DNA of 64,000 bases from Kingdonia uniflora. Lineage: Eukaryota; Streptophyta; Magnoliopsida; Ranunculales; Circaeasteraceae. Every line of letters begins with the position of its first letter. The first letter of the stretch is position 1. A program made the translations under genes and the position numbers. Below are positions 29,651-41,329 of this stretch, piece after piece. Below the pieces are notes generated by a model. The model saw nothing but the letters and a program-made list of their open reading frames with translations, was not told the origin of the DNA and ran no database searches. The DNA is taken from NCBI GenBank assembly GCA_014058105.1, contig JACGCM010002017.1:1736001-1800000 (forward strand). Direction: 5' to 3'.

Positions 29651-30530
29651 CAAGTTGCACTATTTGGATGGTACGACTGTTCTTGGTGAGGTTTCTACCG
29701 CGGGAAGAGAGGAGACCACTTCCAAAGATACCACACGGCTATGGCACATGCGGTTGGCGCATGCGGGAGAAAAATCTTTGAAAGTTCTCGCGAACTGGGG
29801 TTTTTTGAAAGGTGTCAAGATGTGCAAATTAGATTTTTGCGAACACTGCGTTCTGGGCAAGCAGACAAGAGTTAAGTTCGGCACCGCAATTTACCATACT
29901 CGTGGGGCTCTTGATTATGTTCACTCTGATGTTTGGGGTCCTTCCAAGAATGTATCGCTAGGGGGGAAACATTACTTTGTGTCTTTTGTGAATGACTTTT
30001 CTAGGCGAGTTTGGGTGTACAATATGAAGAGGACGGATAAAGTCCTAGAATTTTTCATGACGTGGAAGAAGTTGATTGAGACTTAGACCGGCAGAAAGAT
30101 CAAGTTGCTCCGTTCGGATAATGGTGGGGAGTACACTAGTGATCCATTCTTGCAATTATGCCTAGATGGGCGGATAGTTCGACACTTCACAGTTTGAGAG
30201 ATACCACAACAAAATAGGGTAGTCGAGCACATGAACCATACTTTACTGGAGAAGGTTCGATGTATGTTGTCCAATTCTAAGTTGGGCAAGGCATTTTAGG
30301 CTGAGGCTTTGACATATGCATGCTATCTCGTTAATAGGTTGTCTTTGGCTGTAATTGAGGGTAAAACACCTATGGAGGCTTGGTCGGGAGAATCTACTAT
30401 AGATTATGATACTCTTCGTATATTTGGGTGTCCGACATACTATCATGTTAAGGATGGTAAGTTGGATCCACGAGCAAGAAATGCCATTTTTCTAGGTAAG
30501 AAGAAGGGTGTGAAAAGTTACAAGTTGTGA
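29651..30530 (+). pseudogene. copia gag-pre-integrase and integrase remnant
   Basis: Reads LWHMRLAHAGEKSLKVL...FCEHCVLGKQ (HHCC zinc region), then the core with DYVHSDVWGP, VSFVNDFSRRVWVY and, after a TAG at 30084, LLRSDNGGEY. The third catalytic residue falls in QQNRVVEHMN, preceded by another stop. Then FGCPTYYHVKDGKLDPRAR to 30530. Catalytic D, D and E are all recognisable, but three or more stops prevent expression. Confidence 0.85.
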
Positions 30531-30713
30531 GATACGAAAGACCGAAAGATTATTCTGAGCAGAGATGTCACTTTTAATTAGGCTTCTATGATGAAGTCAC
30601 ATGACTCTAGGCACACAGAGGAGACAACCAACGGGGTATTGTAGCGGGTGGAGATTGATGCATCTTCACATTGACCAGAGAGTTTCGTACTTAGAGGGGG
30701 GTCATCTACCAGT

Positions 30714-31740
30714 GTGACAACGGGTGATGAACCATTAGTACATGTTCCAAATGATGTAAACACTGATGAAGGTGGAACATTTGGTAGTACGGATGAAGAG
30801 ATTCTGATAGCGGAGTCAATCGCAAAGAGTAAACCAAAGAGGGATGTAAGCAAATCAAGTTGGCTTACAAAGGATATGGTGCTTCCAAAAGCGAAGGCCA
30901 TGGTAGCCTATGCACTTTCGATCGTTGAAGAGGATGTTTCTTCTACCTATAAGGGGGATATTTACAGTTCTGAGGCTAAACAGTGGGAGGGAGCGATGAA
31001 GGAAGAGATAAATTCTCTTTTCAAAAATAGAACTTGGGAACTTTCGAAGTTGCCGAAAGGAAAGAAAGCGATCGGTTGTAAATGGGTCTACACCAAGAAA
31101 TAGGGATCTCTTGATGATGATATACGCTTCATGGCGAGACTTGTAGCCAAGGGCTACACTCAAAGGGAAGGGATTGATTACAATGAGGTATTTTCTCCGG
31201 TAGTGAAACATTCTTCTATTCGAATCCTATTGGCCTTGGTAGCGCAATTCAATTTGGAGTTGCAACAACTCAATGTTAAGACGGCATTCTTACATGGGAA
31301 TTTGAAAGAAGAGATTTATATGACTCAGCTGAGTGGGTTTACAGTTGCGGGAAAGGAAGACTATGTGTGTAAGCTAAAAAGATCATTGTACGGTTTGAAG
31401 CAGTCTCCAAGACAATGGTACAAACGGTTTGATCAGTTTATGATTGGGCAGAAGTACAAGCGGAGTCATTATGACAATTGTGTCTACTTACGCAAGCTAT
31501 GTGACGGGTCCTTTATTTACTTTCTTTTGTATGTGGATGATATGCTTATTGTGTGTAAGCACAAAAACGAGATTGATAAGCTGAAAAAGAAAATGTGTGA
31601 AAAATTTGAAATGAAGGATCTTGGTGATGCGAAAAAGATTCTTGGTATGGAGATTCATAGAAATAGAGAGAATGGAACGGTGCGTCTCTCTCAGACTTCT
31701 TATATGAGGAAGGTACTTCAGAGATTTGGCATTGATGGTA
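30714..31740 (+). pseudogene. copia reverse transcriptase remnant
   Basis: Reads EAKQWEGAMKEEINSLFKN, WELSKLPKGKKAIGCKWVY, a TAG at 31101, then ARLVAKGYTQREGIDYNEVF, LNVKTAFLHGNLKEEIYM, LKRSLYGLKQSPRQWYKRF and the intact active site YVDDMLIV near 31530-31553. From 31131 to 32342 the frame is open for 403 residues, the best-preserved retroelement frame in the window. Wording matches proteins annotated as Tnt1-94-like polyprotein. Confidence 0.9.
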
Positions 31741-32515
31741 ACACAAAATCTGCAAGTACTCCTCTTGCTCCTCATTTTAAGCTTAAGGCTTCTATGTCTC
31801 CAAACAATGATGAGGAACGTGATTATATGAGTCAAGTTCTTTATGCTAGCGCGGTTGGTAGCTTGATGTATGCTATGGTATGTACTCGGCCAGACATTTT
31901 ACAGGCGGTTGGTATGGTTAGTCGATATATGCATAATCCGGGTAGAGATCATTGGCGAGCTGTGAAATGGATTCTACGGTATATCAAAGGTACTGTGGAT
32001 ATTGGGTTGGAATTTTATAAACAAGATTCAACTAATCAGTTCTGTGTGGGTTATGTGGATTCTGACTATATGGGTGACTTGGATAAATGGCGGTCTACTA
32101 CCGGGTATGTATTTACATTGGGTGGAGGGACGGTTAGTTGGAGATTCACGCTACAGTTAACGGTGGCACTATCTACTACCGAGGCGGAGTATATGGTGGT
32201 GACTGAGGCGATAAAGGAATCCATTTGGATGAAAGGTCTTCTGCGCGATTTAGGCATTAAGATGGATCATCTTGATGTTTACTGTGATAGTCAGAGTGCT
32301 ATATCTTCTTGGCCAAAGATCAGGTTCATCACCAGCGCATAAAACATATTGATGTGCGCTATCACTTTGTCAGAGAAGTCCTAGAGGAGGGTGAGATTCT
32401 GTTGAAGAAGATTCACACCAAAGATAACCCAGCGGATATGTTTACGAAAGTTGTTTCGGGAATTAAGTTCAATAATTGTTTGGACTTAGTTCAAATTCTT
32501 CATGATGTTTTGTGA
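31741..32515 (+). pseudogene. copia RNase H remnant
   Basis: Reads ASAVGSLMYAMVCTRPDI, then GYVDSDYMGDLDKWRSTTGY (catalytic D), ALSTTEAEYM (E), DVYCDSQSAI (D). A frameshift near 32310 moves it to the frame carrying KHIDVRYHFVREVL and KDNPADMFTK (D), ending LVQILHDVL at 32515. All four catalytic blocks are present across two frames. Confidence 0.88.
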
Positions 32516-32807
32516 ACTACGGGCCACTTGATCCACGGAGGTTCGTAGGCAACCATTGATTTGGTGTAGTCGATTTTGTTTCCTTGAGACATTTGGTTTG
32601 CTTCTTGGTCCTTTGGGATGCTTGGTTTGGATTTGGTTTTTTTGGGGACGCTTGATTTGGTTGGTTTCCTTGGGCCGTTTGTGTGTTTGGGTCTTTGGGG
32701 ACATTTGATAGTGAAGAAGGTTTGTTTGAGTTCGTTTGGATGTTGGCGATGTTCGGCTCAGATTTCAGTTTTGTTTGGTTGAGAAAATCTTCACCGAGGT
32801 GGAGAAT

Positions 32808-33346
32808 TGTTGATGTTCTGGTTTTTATTCGAATAGACTTACTGTCTATTCGAACATAACACTCAGGAGATTGTTTGTTCCAATAGAAAAGGGCTTTGTT
32901 CGAATAAAGCACCCCAAGAGATTTGTTGTTCGAATAGAAAATGGGCTTTGCTCGAATAAAGTTGGGTCTGTTCGAACAAACTATTTGTCTGTTCGAACAG
33001 ACATTGGAAAAACTCAATTTTGAGATTTTGGTTGAACCCTTGACTTGTCTCGAGATTTGAGCGATTGCAAATAGTTTCCCTAGTATATAAAGGGAAACTT
33101 AAGTTCTTTGAGAGCCATCATTTTGACAATCCTTTAGTAAGAATATTTTGGGGATTTATTGAGTGAGAAATCCAAATTGGGTTTGAGTAATTGTAATTGG
33201 GACCTTGAATAAACTCTCTCTCTCTCGCTCGAAAGTGGACGTAGGCAATTTGCCGAACCACTATAAACTTGGTGTTGTGTGTTTCTTTGTTTGTGACTAA
33301 CCCAAATCGACTTGGAGTTTGTGGCTTCCGGGCTTGCGACTCAACA
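32808..33346 (+). repeat. Complete 3' LTR of the copia element
   Basis: 539 bp, TGTTGATG...CTCAACA. The U3 has about eight copies of a ttcgaa-centred motif between 32825 and 33003, and a TATA-like agtatataaagggaaac near 33083-33099. Confidence 0.92.
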
Positions 33347-33502
33347 AAACCTGACACCGTTGTATTATGGAATATCTATTTTCCTAAATTGGAAAAAGGA
33401 AGTTGTTTGTTCTATGCAAAAGAGACCTGATTTCCCCCCGTGCCCTTGCATCCTAAAGGCATAAAAACAATTTCATAAAACTTTGTTTTCCTTTTCCACC
33501 AT
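33347..33502. other. No gene seen
   Basis: Flank between the copia element and the start of the segmental duplication. Confidence 0.5.
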
Positions 33503-36500
33503 TTTTCGAGCACCAAACATAGATCATGTTATTCCAAACAATATTTCTTGCATAAGCTCTTCTCCCCGCACTTGGGTTGATTCAAAAGCACTACCCGAAA
33601 TCAAAATTCGTCTGACTTAACTAGGGTTTCGTCTGACTTAACTAGGGTTCTTATTGACGGGCAGGCCGAAGAACAATAGGGATCACAGTTCAAAGCTACG
33701 GAAGTGGGACTGGTGATAATGATTATTTGCAATCTGAGAAGAGTTTGTATTGTACAGATTCTACAACAGTCCTTGACTATCTTACAGCCAGAATTACCTT
33801 ACTTGGGATGCAAAGCATTTAATCAGCAGAATTATGCAGCCGGAGACAGAGCTTGATGACTGTATGATCATGTTCAATTACAGGGAGACTAATGCTGCTG
33901 CAGATAATCTTGCAGGGATGCACCCTACCATACTCTATGTGGAGATCAAACCCCCTGCTTTTGCCCAAGACCTCGTGGACGCTATTTCCCATAACTAAGG
34001 CATTGCAACTAGGTTGGCACTAATGAACACAAATAGTACTAGCAGAGAGGGGAAACTAGCCAGAGGTTTTGCGAAGTTCAAAGTCCAAAGAAATGATCAC
34101 TTTATACTTGTCCCTGACAAAGATATCTTCTTACCACTTAATACTTGGAATTTTTGGAACTTTGTATTGTTGTTTCATTAAGTTTTATACTTGTCCCTGA
34201 CAAAGATATCTTCTTACCACTTTATATGGCTCACTTGAAGCATTTTCAGGAGAATTGTAGTCAAGGAACTGCTATGTGATATGTAAAAGCTAATGCAGGA
34301 TTAAGTGTGAAAGCTCACGAGTTATGATCTCTGAAACTCATGATAAATAAAGAGGGATCAAAGAGAAATATTTCCAGCTCAGTCTAACGTTAAGGAACAT
34401 AAATGCATACCTTTGATTTGTAATGGGGAAGAAGTCCATAGTTACATGTACACTTTAAAATTCAGCCCAATATGCTTTAAAATTCACACAAACTTCCCAA
34501 TCACATTCAACTCAATTTTAAACATCAAGGATCCGTACAATGATTTATTCTCAAATCATTACTGTAGCTTAATATTCAGCTAAGAACAGTGTAAATGGAA
34601 AGAAAAGAAGTCATCTTCTGCTCAACTGAACCATGGCTGTATGCTTTCTCATATGATAGCATACTATCCTTTTCTTCTCTCACTCTGTCTTCAAGGGTTC
34701 CTGAGTTCACACAATAAGAAAAACAATTAAGACCTCAAAGTTTAAGCTACCTAATATACACGTGTTTATAGATTCCAAAGATGATGCACCCATCAAATTG
34801 AAAGCTACCTAATATATCGAATGATATATATACCTGATCCAAAGCTACCTGATAAACTAAATGTGATATACATATGTACTTGGGATGTATTTTCTTTAGC
34901 AACTACCTGTTACTCTATAGATCCACTTTTTTTAGATAACATCTCCTTTCTTCAGTGATCCCAAGTCCCTCTTCTCATTAACCACCTTTTTTTTTTTTTT
35001 TTTTTATATCGACACTAACAACCTTTATTGCATTCCTTAGAGCAGCCTACCAAATAATCTCAAAATTGCATATAACAAATGTTAACTGAGTAAAAAGTGC
35101 TTAGGATAGATTACAGATTTGACCAACTATTTCACGGAAGTCTAATTAAATTATTAACTTATACTGCTACTTGAGGTGATTTTATCAATAATTTTTACGA
35201 ACATTTTAACGTTTTAAAAACAAGTAGTCATGGTAATATATATAGTACCTGTACTCAAACTAAGACACTTAAGTGATGCAAAAAGAGTCTAATCAGCTTA
35301 AGGACTTATGAGAACTCCCAAAACTGATTAGGAAGTCAATCCAATACCAATAGAAGCTGCTCAGATAAACCAAAACACACAGGGGAAAGGTAAAAATGAC
35401 GGCCACCACTCACAAGGCTAAGAAAACCAATCTTAAGAAGCTTTTAACAAACTAAGCCAGCATAAAACTTCTCCTAAGAAAATCGTGACACCAGCTGGAC
35501 GTAATCCCAAGATCTCAAATACCTTCAAGAGAAAATCCAAGTTTCTCTATAGGAAAAATAAAGGGGGACATATATATGTGGACCATAGATTCTCTTCATA
35601 TGATGGTACAAAGAGAGAACTCTAGGCGTGTTGTAAGAGAGAGAGAAGAGGAAACATTAGTTGATAAGAATTTTTAAGCATCGGCATCAGCATCACAGGA
35701 AGAAATGAGTACGAAATTCTAGAGAGAAGTAAAGAATCCATAAAGAGAATAGACCAAATTGGAGGAAGATATTGCAGAGTTTTAGCACTAGAAAAAATCT
35801 TAGTTCTGTTTGGGAGGACTAGGGTTCATCTGGACGGACAAACCTAAGAACACCCGGGCACAAAGCCATTGAACTTAATCCAAGAAATCAAGCAAATGAA
35901 ATGATTCAACTGCCCAAAGAACTTCACATCGCAATGTTTCATTTTTCAAACAATTCAAATGGCAAAACAAAATATCATTACTTATCATCATATCTAGAAA
36001 ATGCTCAAAACTGTGATATTCTTACAAAACGTGCCTCTTTGACATATTTTCTCTTATTACATTGGGTAGGTTCACCAATGGCAAAGCTATATTCCAATTG
36101 CCCTTTGTTAGGAATATATTTGACTCTTACACAACCACAAAAGCTCAGGCATCCTATAGACGCAAACCAATTGCCCTTTGGGTAACTATCCTAGAGTGTG
36201 GTCAGTTGAAAAGCAACTTTTAACCACAATCCAACCCTTCAAACGAGTTAGTTGCCGATTGCCAAGCTTCTCAGAATTGCGACCTAAAGCATCGAAAAGA
36301 CTAGTTATTTACCCTTTTAGGCATGGATGGGAATTTCGGGTGAACTTCGTGTGTGTTAGGCATGATCAACCTCTACATGGATGATGAGTATCGAGACAAA
36401 TATAGAAAGATGGTACATAAAATCATGAGTATGATTATTTTTACTTTTACTTGATTTACTAATGGTTTTTTAAAGTTAATTTCAAATCATCTATGACGTG

Positions 36501-38780
36501 TTTGGTATGCTGGAAATAGAGATGGAAATAGAAACAATGCGAAATTGATTTCCTTCCGCTGATTGGAAATTCTCACTTCAATCAAACTTAAGAGAATTAA
36601 AAGCCACTAAAGCAGAGAATTGGTTACTCACCCCAAACCTATTAGAAATGACAATTCCCTTGGAATTGCATTAGACCCACCCTAATTTAATTCTACCAGA
36701 TGCTATGATTATATAGAAAATGATGTAATAAACAAATATTGATGTAATCAACGGGAGAAGGTGGAAAGGGAAATATAAAGTCAATTCCAGAAAATTCAAA
36801 TGCAATGGAAAATCATTGGAATTCAATCTCAGTGTACCAAACATACCCTTAGAGATTTACTAAACGCTAAATCATATTGTACTCATTTCGTTATGGGGGG
36901 GCTTGATGGATAATGAATCTTTTGAACTCCAATAATATGATGCATGCCTTATTTCTTTTTAATGAAGTTAGAGCATCTTCAATTGCATTTTTGATTTAGT
37001 GAATCTTCTTTATTTAAACGATCAAGATGCCCTTTGGCGTCATGGCATTGTTTTAATAATTGCAATTTCCATTTTACTTTTTCAAATTTGAATCTTGTAA
37101 TTTCATGAAAGGGAATCAAAATATTACAGGGAGAACAAAAGGGCAGCAAATAAATCCTGATATCTCCCTAACATAAATGAGGGCCCCTGAGGCCTGACCT
37201 AATTTTAAAAAAAGATCGAATATCCAATCTTTTTATAATGATGTTCATCGTATTTATTCGGATGTATAAGATATATACCTTCCCATTTCTATTCCAAGTG
37301 TATAACATCTTCAGGATTTAACAATTTAATCATATTTATTTCTTTTCTTACATACTTTCACAACCATTTATCTATTATGATGTAAAAATCATTATGATAC
37401 AAAATATATGTCAGACAAAGATGTGAAACAAGAACAAATAAATAATGATAAGATATACTAATCAAATGGTTGGTGCATAGCGCATTCCTTGTAGACTAGT
37501 AACATACAAATAACACTATTAAATGTAATAACAAACCTGATAAACTAAAGTTAATATAACTAAATTCACAAAAATGTAAATAAGAACAGTATAAATATTA
37601 TTAAGTACCTCTCTTTAACATAGGTTTGGCGTAATCCAAAGTGGTGGAGAAAACGTTGAATGCATATCGAGGCCTAAATCAATGAACTCAACGATCTTGT
37701 TCTCAAAATTATATATTCCCGTATAACGACCAGCCTCACAATCCCAACTATCAACATCGTCATCCGTGAAGTAGACACAATTTCCCTTGAGTTCTGGGTA
37801 CTCAGCTACAGAGAGAGAGAACGAACAATTAGTACCCAGAAAAAGAGCATGTTCACTCGAACCATCCAATTCCTCCCATTGTCTAGTACATATATCCATC
37901 TTGTAAATTTCAAAGAAACATGTCCCAAGGGTTACTGAATTATTTTCGGGTTCGCCATCCTCCCAATCCTCTTCGCGAAAAACATATCGTATAATTAAGT
38001 GAAGTTCTCCGGAGATTTCAACAAGATATAATGTATCACAACCCTTATAATTCTTGATAGGTGATGCAAAATCAACTACGTTTGGCTGAATACCAGTAAT
38101 ATCACAAATCCTAAGAATCCCATAAGAATCGATAGCATAGACTTGATCTTTGAAGGAAATAACGTCGTAATAATGAGCGAATGGACTTTCTAAAGTCGTC
38201 CAAGTTTTGTCAGTAGGTTTAGCAATAGCTAGTTTACCCCATTGGGAATAGATTGCAATAACTATGCAATTGCCATTTGTTGTTGAGGTTGGAGTTGATA
38301 ATTGAATGGCTTTACGGATGAAAATCTCTCGCACAACCTCTGAAGTAAAGCTAGACTTCTCAGGATATTGGTCTCCAAACGTAGTTTGTGACGGAAGCCG
38401 AATCTGAACATGGGTTAGTGGATTTAATAGGTGCATCTCACGATCAATGCCTAAGGTGATCAACCAACCGTCGGGAGAGCCCCAACACCGCCTTCCTCGC
38501 GCCTCTGGCAAGTGAATATTATAAAACTTGTTATTGGAGAGACTATAGAAGCTCCGAACATCACTGTTTTCCTTCTCGGCCATCATCAACCAAGGAATTT
38601 TGCAGACACTGACCCCAGCATAATTGTGCTTCTCACTGGCAACAGATCTCCATGGATGACATACTGCTCGAAAGCTAAGATAATCATAGACATCATGAGC
38701 TATAAGACGTTTCAGTACAAGACCAATAAGTTCCGGCGGGAGTTCAGCCCAATTAGCCATAGACAGAATTTTATATAATT
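33503..38780. repeat. Segmental duplication, copy A (carries the intact F-box gene)
   Basis: Sequence blocks here recur in the same order and orientation at 39656-46690: 33510-33970 with 39660-40090, 34220-34745 with 40480-41040, 35810-36190 with 41040-41329 plus 44471-44590, 36850-36970 with 44850-44940, 37440-38780 with 45410-46690. About 1.07 kb (34745-35810) is present only in copy A. A 21-bp tandem duplication (cgtctgacttaactagggttt) at about 33608-33650 is also peculiar to A. Apart from the F-box gene there are only short unconvincing ORFs. Confidence 0.85.
37615..38760 (-). CDS. F-box/DUF295 (KIB-like) protein, intact
   Basis: A single uninterrupted exon of 381 codons with an ATG at 38760 and a TAA/TGA-type stop just below 37617. 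Residues 4-45 (WAELPPELIGLVLKRL...YLSFRAVCHPWRSVA) form an F-box, which in this family binds the SKP1 adaptor of an SCF ubiquitin ligase. The rest matches the DUF295/KIB beta-propeller-like region (SPDGWLITL, LLNPLTHVQIRLP, WGKLAIAKPTDKTWTTLE, VYAIDSYGILRICDI, LYLVEISGELHLIIR, CFEIYKMDICTRQWEELDG, ALFLGTNCSFSLS, NCVYFTDDD, GIYNFENKIVEF, PPLWITPN). Such proteins pick substrates for degradation; this one's substrate is unknown. It has a decayed paralogue at 45590-46654. It is the only complete host gene in the window. Confidence 0.93.
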   Translation of the reverse strand: MANWAELPPELIGLVLKRLIAHDVYDYLSFRAVCHPWRSVASEKHNYAGVSVCKIPWLMMAEKENSDVRSFYSLSNNKFYNIHLPEARGRRCWGSPDGWLITLGIDREMHLLNPLTHVQIRLPSQTTFGDQYPEKSSFTSEVVREIFIRKAIQLSTPTSTTNGNCIVIAIYSQWGKLAIAKPTDKTWTTLESPFAHYYDVISFKDQVYAIDSYGILRICDITGIQPNVVDFASPIKNYKGCDTLYLVEISGELHLIIRYVFREEDWEDGEPENNSVTLGTCFFEIYKMDICTRQWEELDGSSEHALFLGTNCSFSLSVAEYPELKGNCVYFTDDDVDSWDCEAGRYTGIYNFENKIVEFIDLGLDMHSTFSPPLWITPNLC

Positions 38781-38990
38781 TAGAACAACAAGGGCTTGTA
38801 AGTAATAGGACGAAACACAGAGATGAACTAACTAAGATAGTAGGGTTGTATTTGATTGTTTTAAGTTAGAAATTGTAATATATTAGAGAATTGGTGAGAG
38901 ACTTCAAGTTGAATTGGAATTAGAAATTGATTAGTAATAATAATAAATTAGAAGAAGAAGTAGAAAGTTGTTACCAAAGAACAGAAGTGA

Positions 38991-39000
38991 ATATTTATAG
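38991..39000 (-). promoter_or_regulatory. Possible TATA box of the F-box gene
   Basis: The minus strand reads ctataaatat about 230 bp upstream of the ATG. The adjacent 23 bp (tatagaagctccgaatatcactg, plus strand) match the F-box coding sequence itself at about 38546 in 22 of 23 bases, so this may be a partial gene duplication rather than a promoter made for this role. Confidence 0.35.
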
Positions 39001-39109
39001 AAGCTCCGAATATCACTGATCTCCATGTCTCATGGTTTTAGGACTTCCAAGATTTTGGAGGGAAAGGGGTCGAGTTGTGAAAGGAGAAGCCAATCAAGGT
39101 TTCTTTCAG

Positions 39110-39530
39110 GAATCGCCAAATCATTTGGCTGTTTTGAGTTAAATGACTTTTTCTCAAAGTACCAGATCATTTGGCTGATTTTATATTTAAAGCCAAATCA
39201 TTTGGCTAGTTTAGATTAAATGACCTTTTTAGGACATGTCAAATCATTCGGCTAGTTTGAATTAAATGGCTCTTTTTTGGAAACGCCAAATCATTTGGTA
39301 TTTTTGGTTATTAGCCAAATCATTCGACGTGTTTAAATTAAATGACTTTTTTTAAACGAAAAGCTATATGATTTGGCTAGTTTTAGTTGAATAGAGAAAT
39401 GCCAAATCATATGGCACTTTGTCCCGTTAAAATGCCAAATTATACGGCTTTTAATTGAAATGTCAAATCATTTGGCAAGTTTGATTAACATAACTTTATT
39501 GAAAAATACCAGATCATTTGGCAATCATTG
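39110..39530. repeat. Cluster of GCCAAATCATTTGGC near-palindromes
   Basis: Eleven copies or variants of GCCAAATCATTTGGC lie at about 39114, 39165, 39191, 39239, 39287, 39314, 39368, 39402, 39432, 39463 and 39511, separated by AT-rich spacers, often tttgaattaaatgactttt. Spacing is irregular (25-55 bp). The cluster is upstream of the minus-strand F-box gene and is not present upstream of its duplicate. Confidence 0.85.
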
Positions 39531-41329
39531 AACCTTACTTGAAGATTAATAAGATCAAAACAGGTACTAAAAACCTTTATTTTTTGTTTTGGTAATTTAC
39601 TGTATAAGATACATCCGGAGATTCAGCATTTTGTCCATTTACTGAATAATTATGTCATATAGATCATATTATTCCAAACAATAATCCTTGCACAAGTTCT
39701 TCTCTCCCTACTTGGGTGGATTGAAAAACACTATATGAAATCAGAATTCCTCTTACTTAACTAGGGTTCTTATTGAGGGGCAAACCGAAGAACACTAGGG
39801 ATCACCACTCAAAGCTGCGGAAATGGGTCTGGTGATGATGATTATTGCAATCTGAGAAGAGTTTGCATGGTTACAGATTCTACAACAATCCTTTACTCTT
39901 ACAGGCAACTACTCTACTGGGATGAAACATTTAATCAGCAGAATTATGCAGCTGGAGACACAACTTGATGACTGTATGATCATGTTCAATTACAGAGACT
40001 AATGTTGCTGCAGACACTCTGCACAGATGCACCTGGCATACGCTATCTGGAGTTCACAACCAGTGCTTTGCCCAAGATCTCAAGGACATCATTCTTAGAG
40101 AGATGATGGGACATGTCTATTTCGAAGCATTGGCTCCACAAGGAAATAGCTCCGGCTGCCTCACCTATTGCTTTTAATCATGAAGACATCCTTAAAATGT
40201 AGCACTCTACAAACTTATAACAACCAATACAGCTTCACAACTTCTGCAAAATACAAATTAAACATTCAGCGCAATCTCAAACTTAAAACAGTACAGTCTC
40301 TCAAATACCATGTTTTGCTTAGTGCTTGCAAAGTTTGTATAAATAATTAATATTTAACTTGGGAAAACTAGCAGAAAGATTAACTCTTTCCACTGAACTT
40401 AATAATCTGTCCTTGTTCACATCAAATGCTACTTCTGAATCATGATAGTGTGGGAGCATAGAGCTATCTGTTAAAAAGGTCCAGTTGCTTCAGGAGAATA
40501 GCAGTCTGGGAACTGCTACGTTGAGATGTAAAAGTTCATGTAATTAGGGAACTGCTACATTTAGATGCGAAAGCACATAACCATGATAGATAAAGAAGGA
40601 TCAAAGCACATTAACATGAGGAAGTTTCCCAGCACAGTCGAACATTTAGGGACATAAATGCATACCTTCGATTTGCAATGGGGAAGAAATCCATAGTTAC
40701 AGGGACATGTACGCTGGGCTAGATAACAATCCACTAGGTTCAAAACTTCAATAAAATTCCCAATCACATTCAACACATTTTTAAACATCACGCAATTACA
40801 TCAAGGATCCATACAATAATTTATTCTAAGATCATTCAAAAGAATTGTAACTAAAAAATTAGCTAAGAAAAGCAAAAAAGGAAAGAAAAAATAAACAGCC
40901 ACCCGATCTGCTCAACTTGACTGTGTGCTTTCTCATAAGATGGCATAATTCCCTTTTCTTCTCTCACTCTGTCTTCAAGGATTCCTGAGTTCACACAAAA
41001 AAAAACAAGAAAACATCTAAGGCCTCAAAGTTTAAGCTGTGTTTGGGTGGACTAGGGTTCTTCTGCACGGACAAACCGAAGAACACCCAGGATCACTTGG
41101 TATCAATCCATTAAACTTAAACCATAAATCAAGCAAAAGAAATGATTCAACTACCCGAAGAACTTCACACCTCAATGTTTCATTTTTCAAGCTATTCAAA
41201 TGGCAAACACAAATATCATTATATCTATACTAATCTATACTAAATAGTAAATACTAAGGAAATGCTCAAAACCCTGATTCTTACAAAACGAGCCCCTTTG
41301 ACATATTTTCTCTTATTACATAGGGTAGG

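Larger units (their letters stand above)
28493..33346 (+). mobile_element. Ty1/copia element, Tnt1/Tork-like, with truncated 5' LTR
   Basis: Domain order gag, gag-pre-integrase, integrase, RT, RNase H on the plus strand identifies Ty1/copia. The 3' LTR (32808-33346) is complete, starting TGTTGATGTTC and ending CTCAACA, with a purine tract (gaggtggagaa) before it. The 5' LTR keeps only its last 358 bp. A primer-binding-like site attggtgttagagcgagg follows it (28851). The zinc knuckle and protease have been deleted and about ten stops or frameshifts break the polyprotein. No target duplication can be tested because the 5' end is missing. Confidence 0.9.

Noticed and set aside
34985..35006. Long T-run as the poly(A) tail of a minus-strand retroposed copy
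   Set aside because: No recognisable LINE or SINE sequence adjoins it and no flanking duplication was seen.
36178..36384. 68-codon ORF (MGNYPRVWSVEK...) as a host gene exon
   Set aside because: Not conserved in copy B of the segmental duplication, with no recognised domain.
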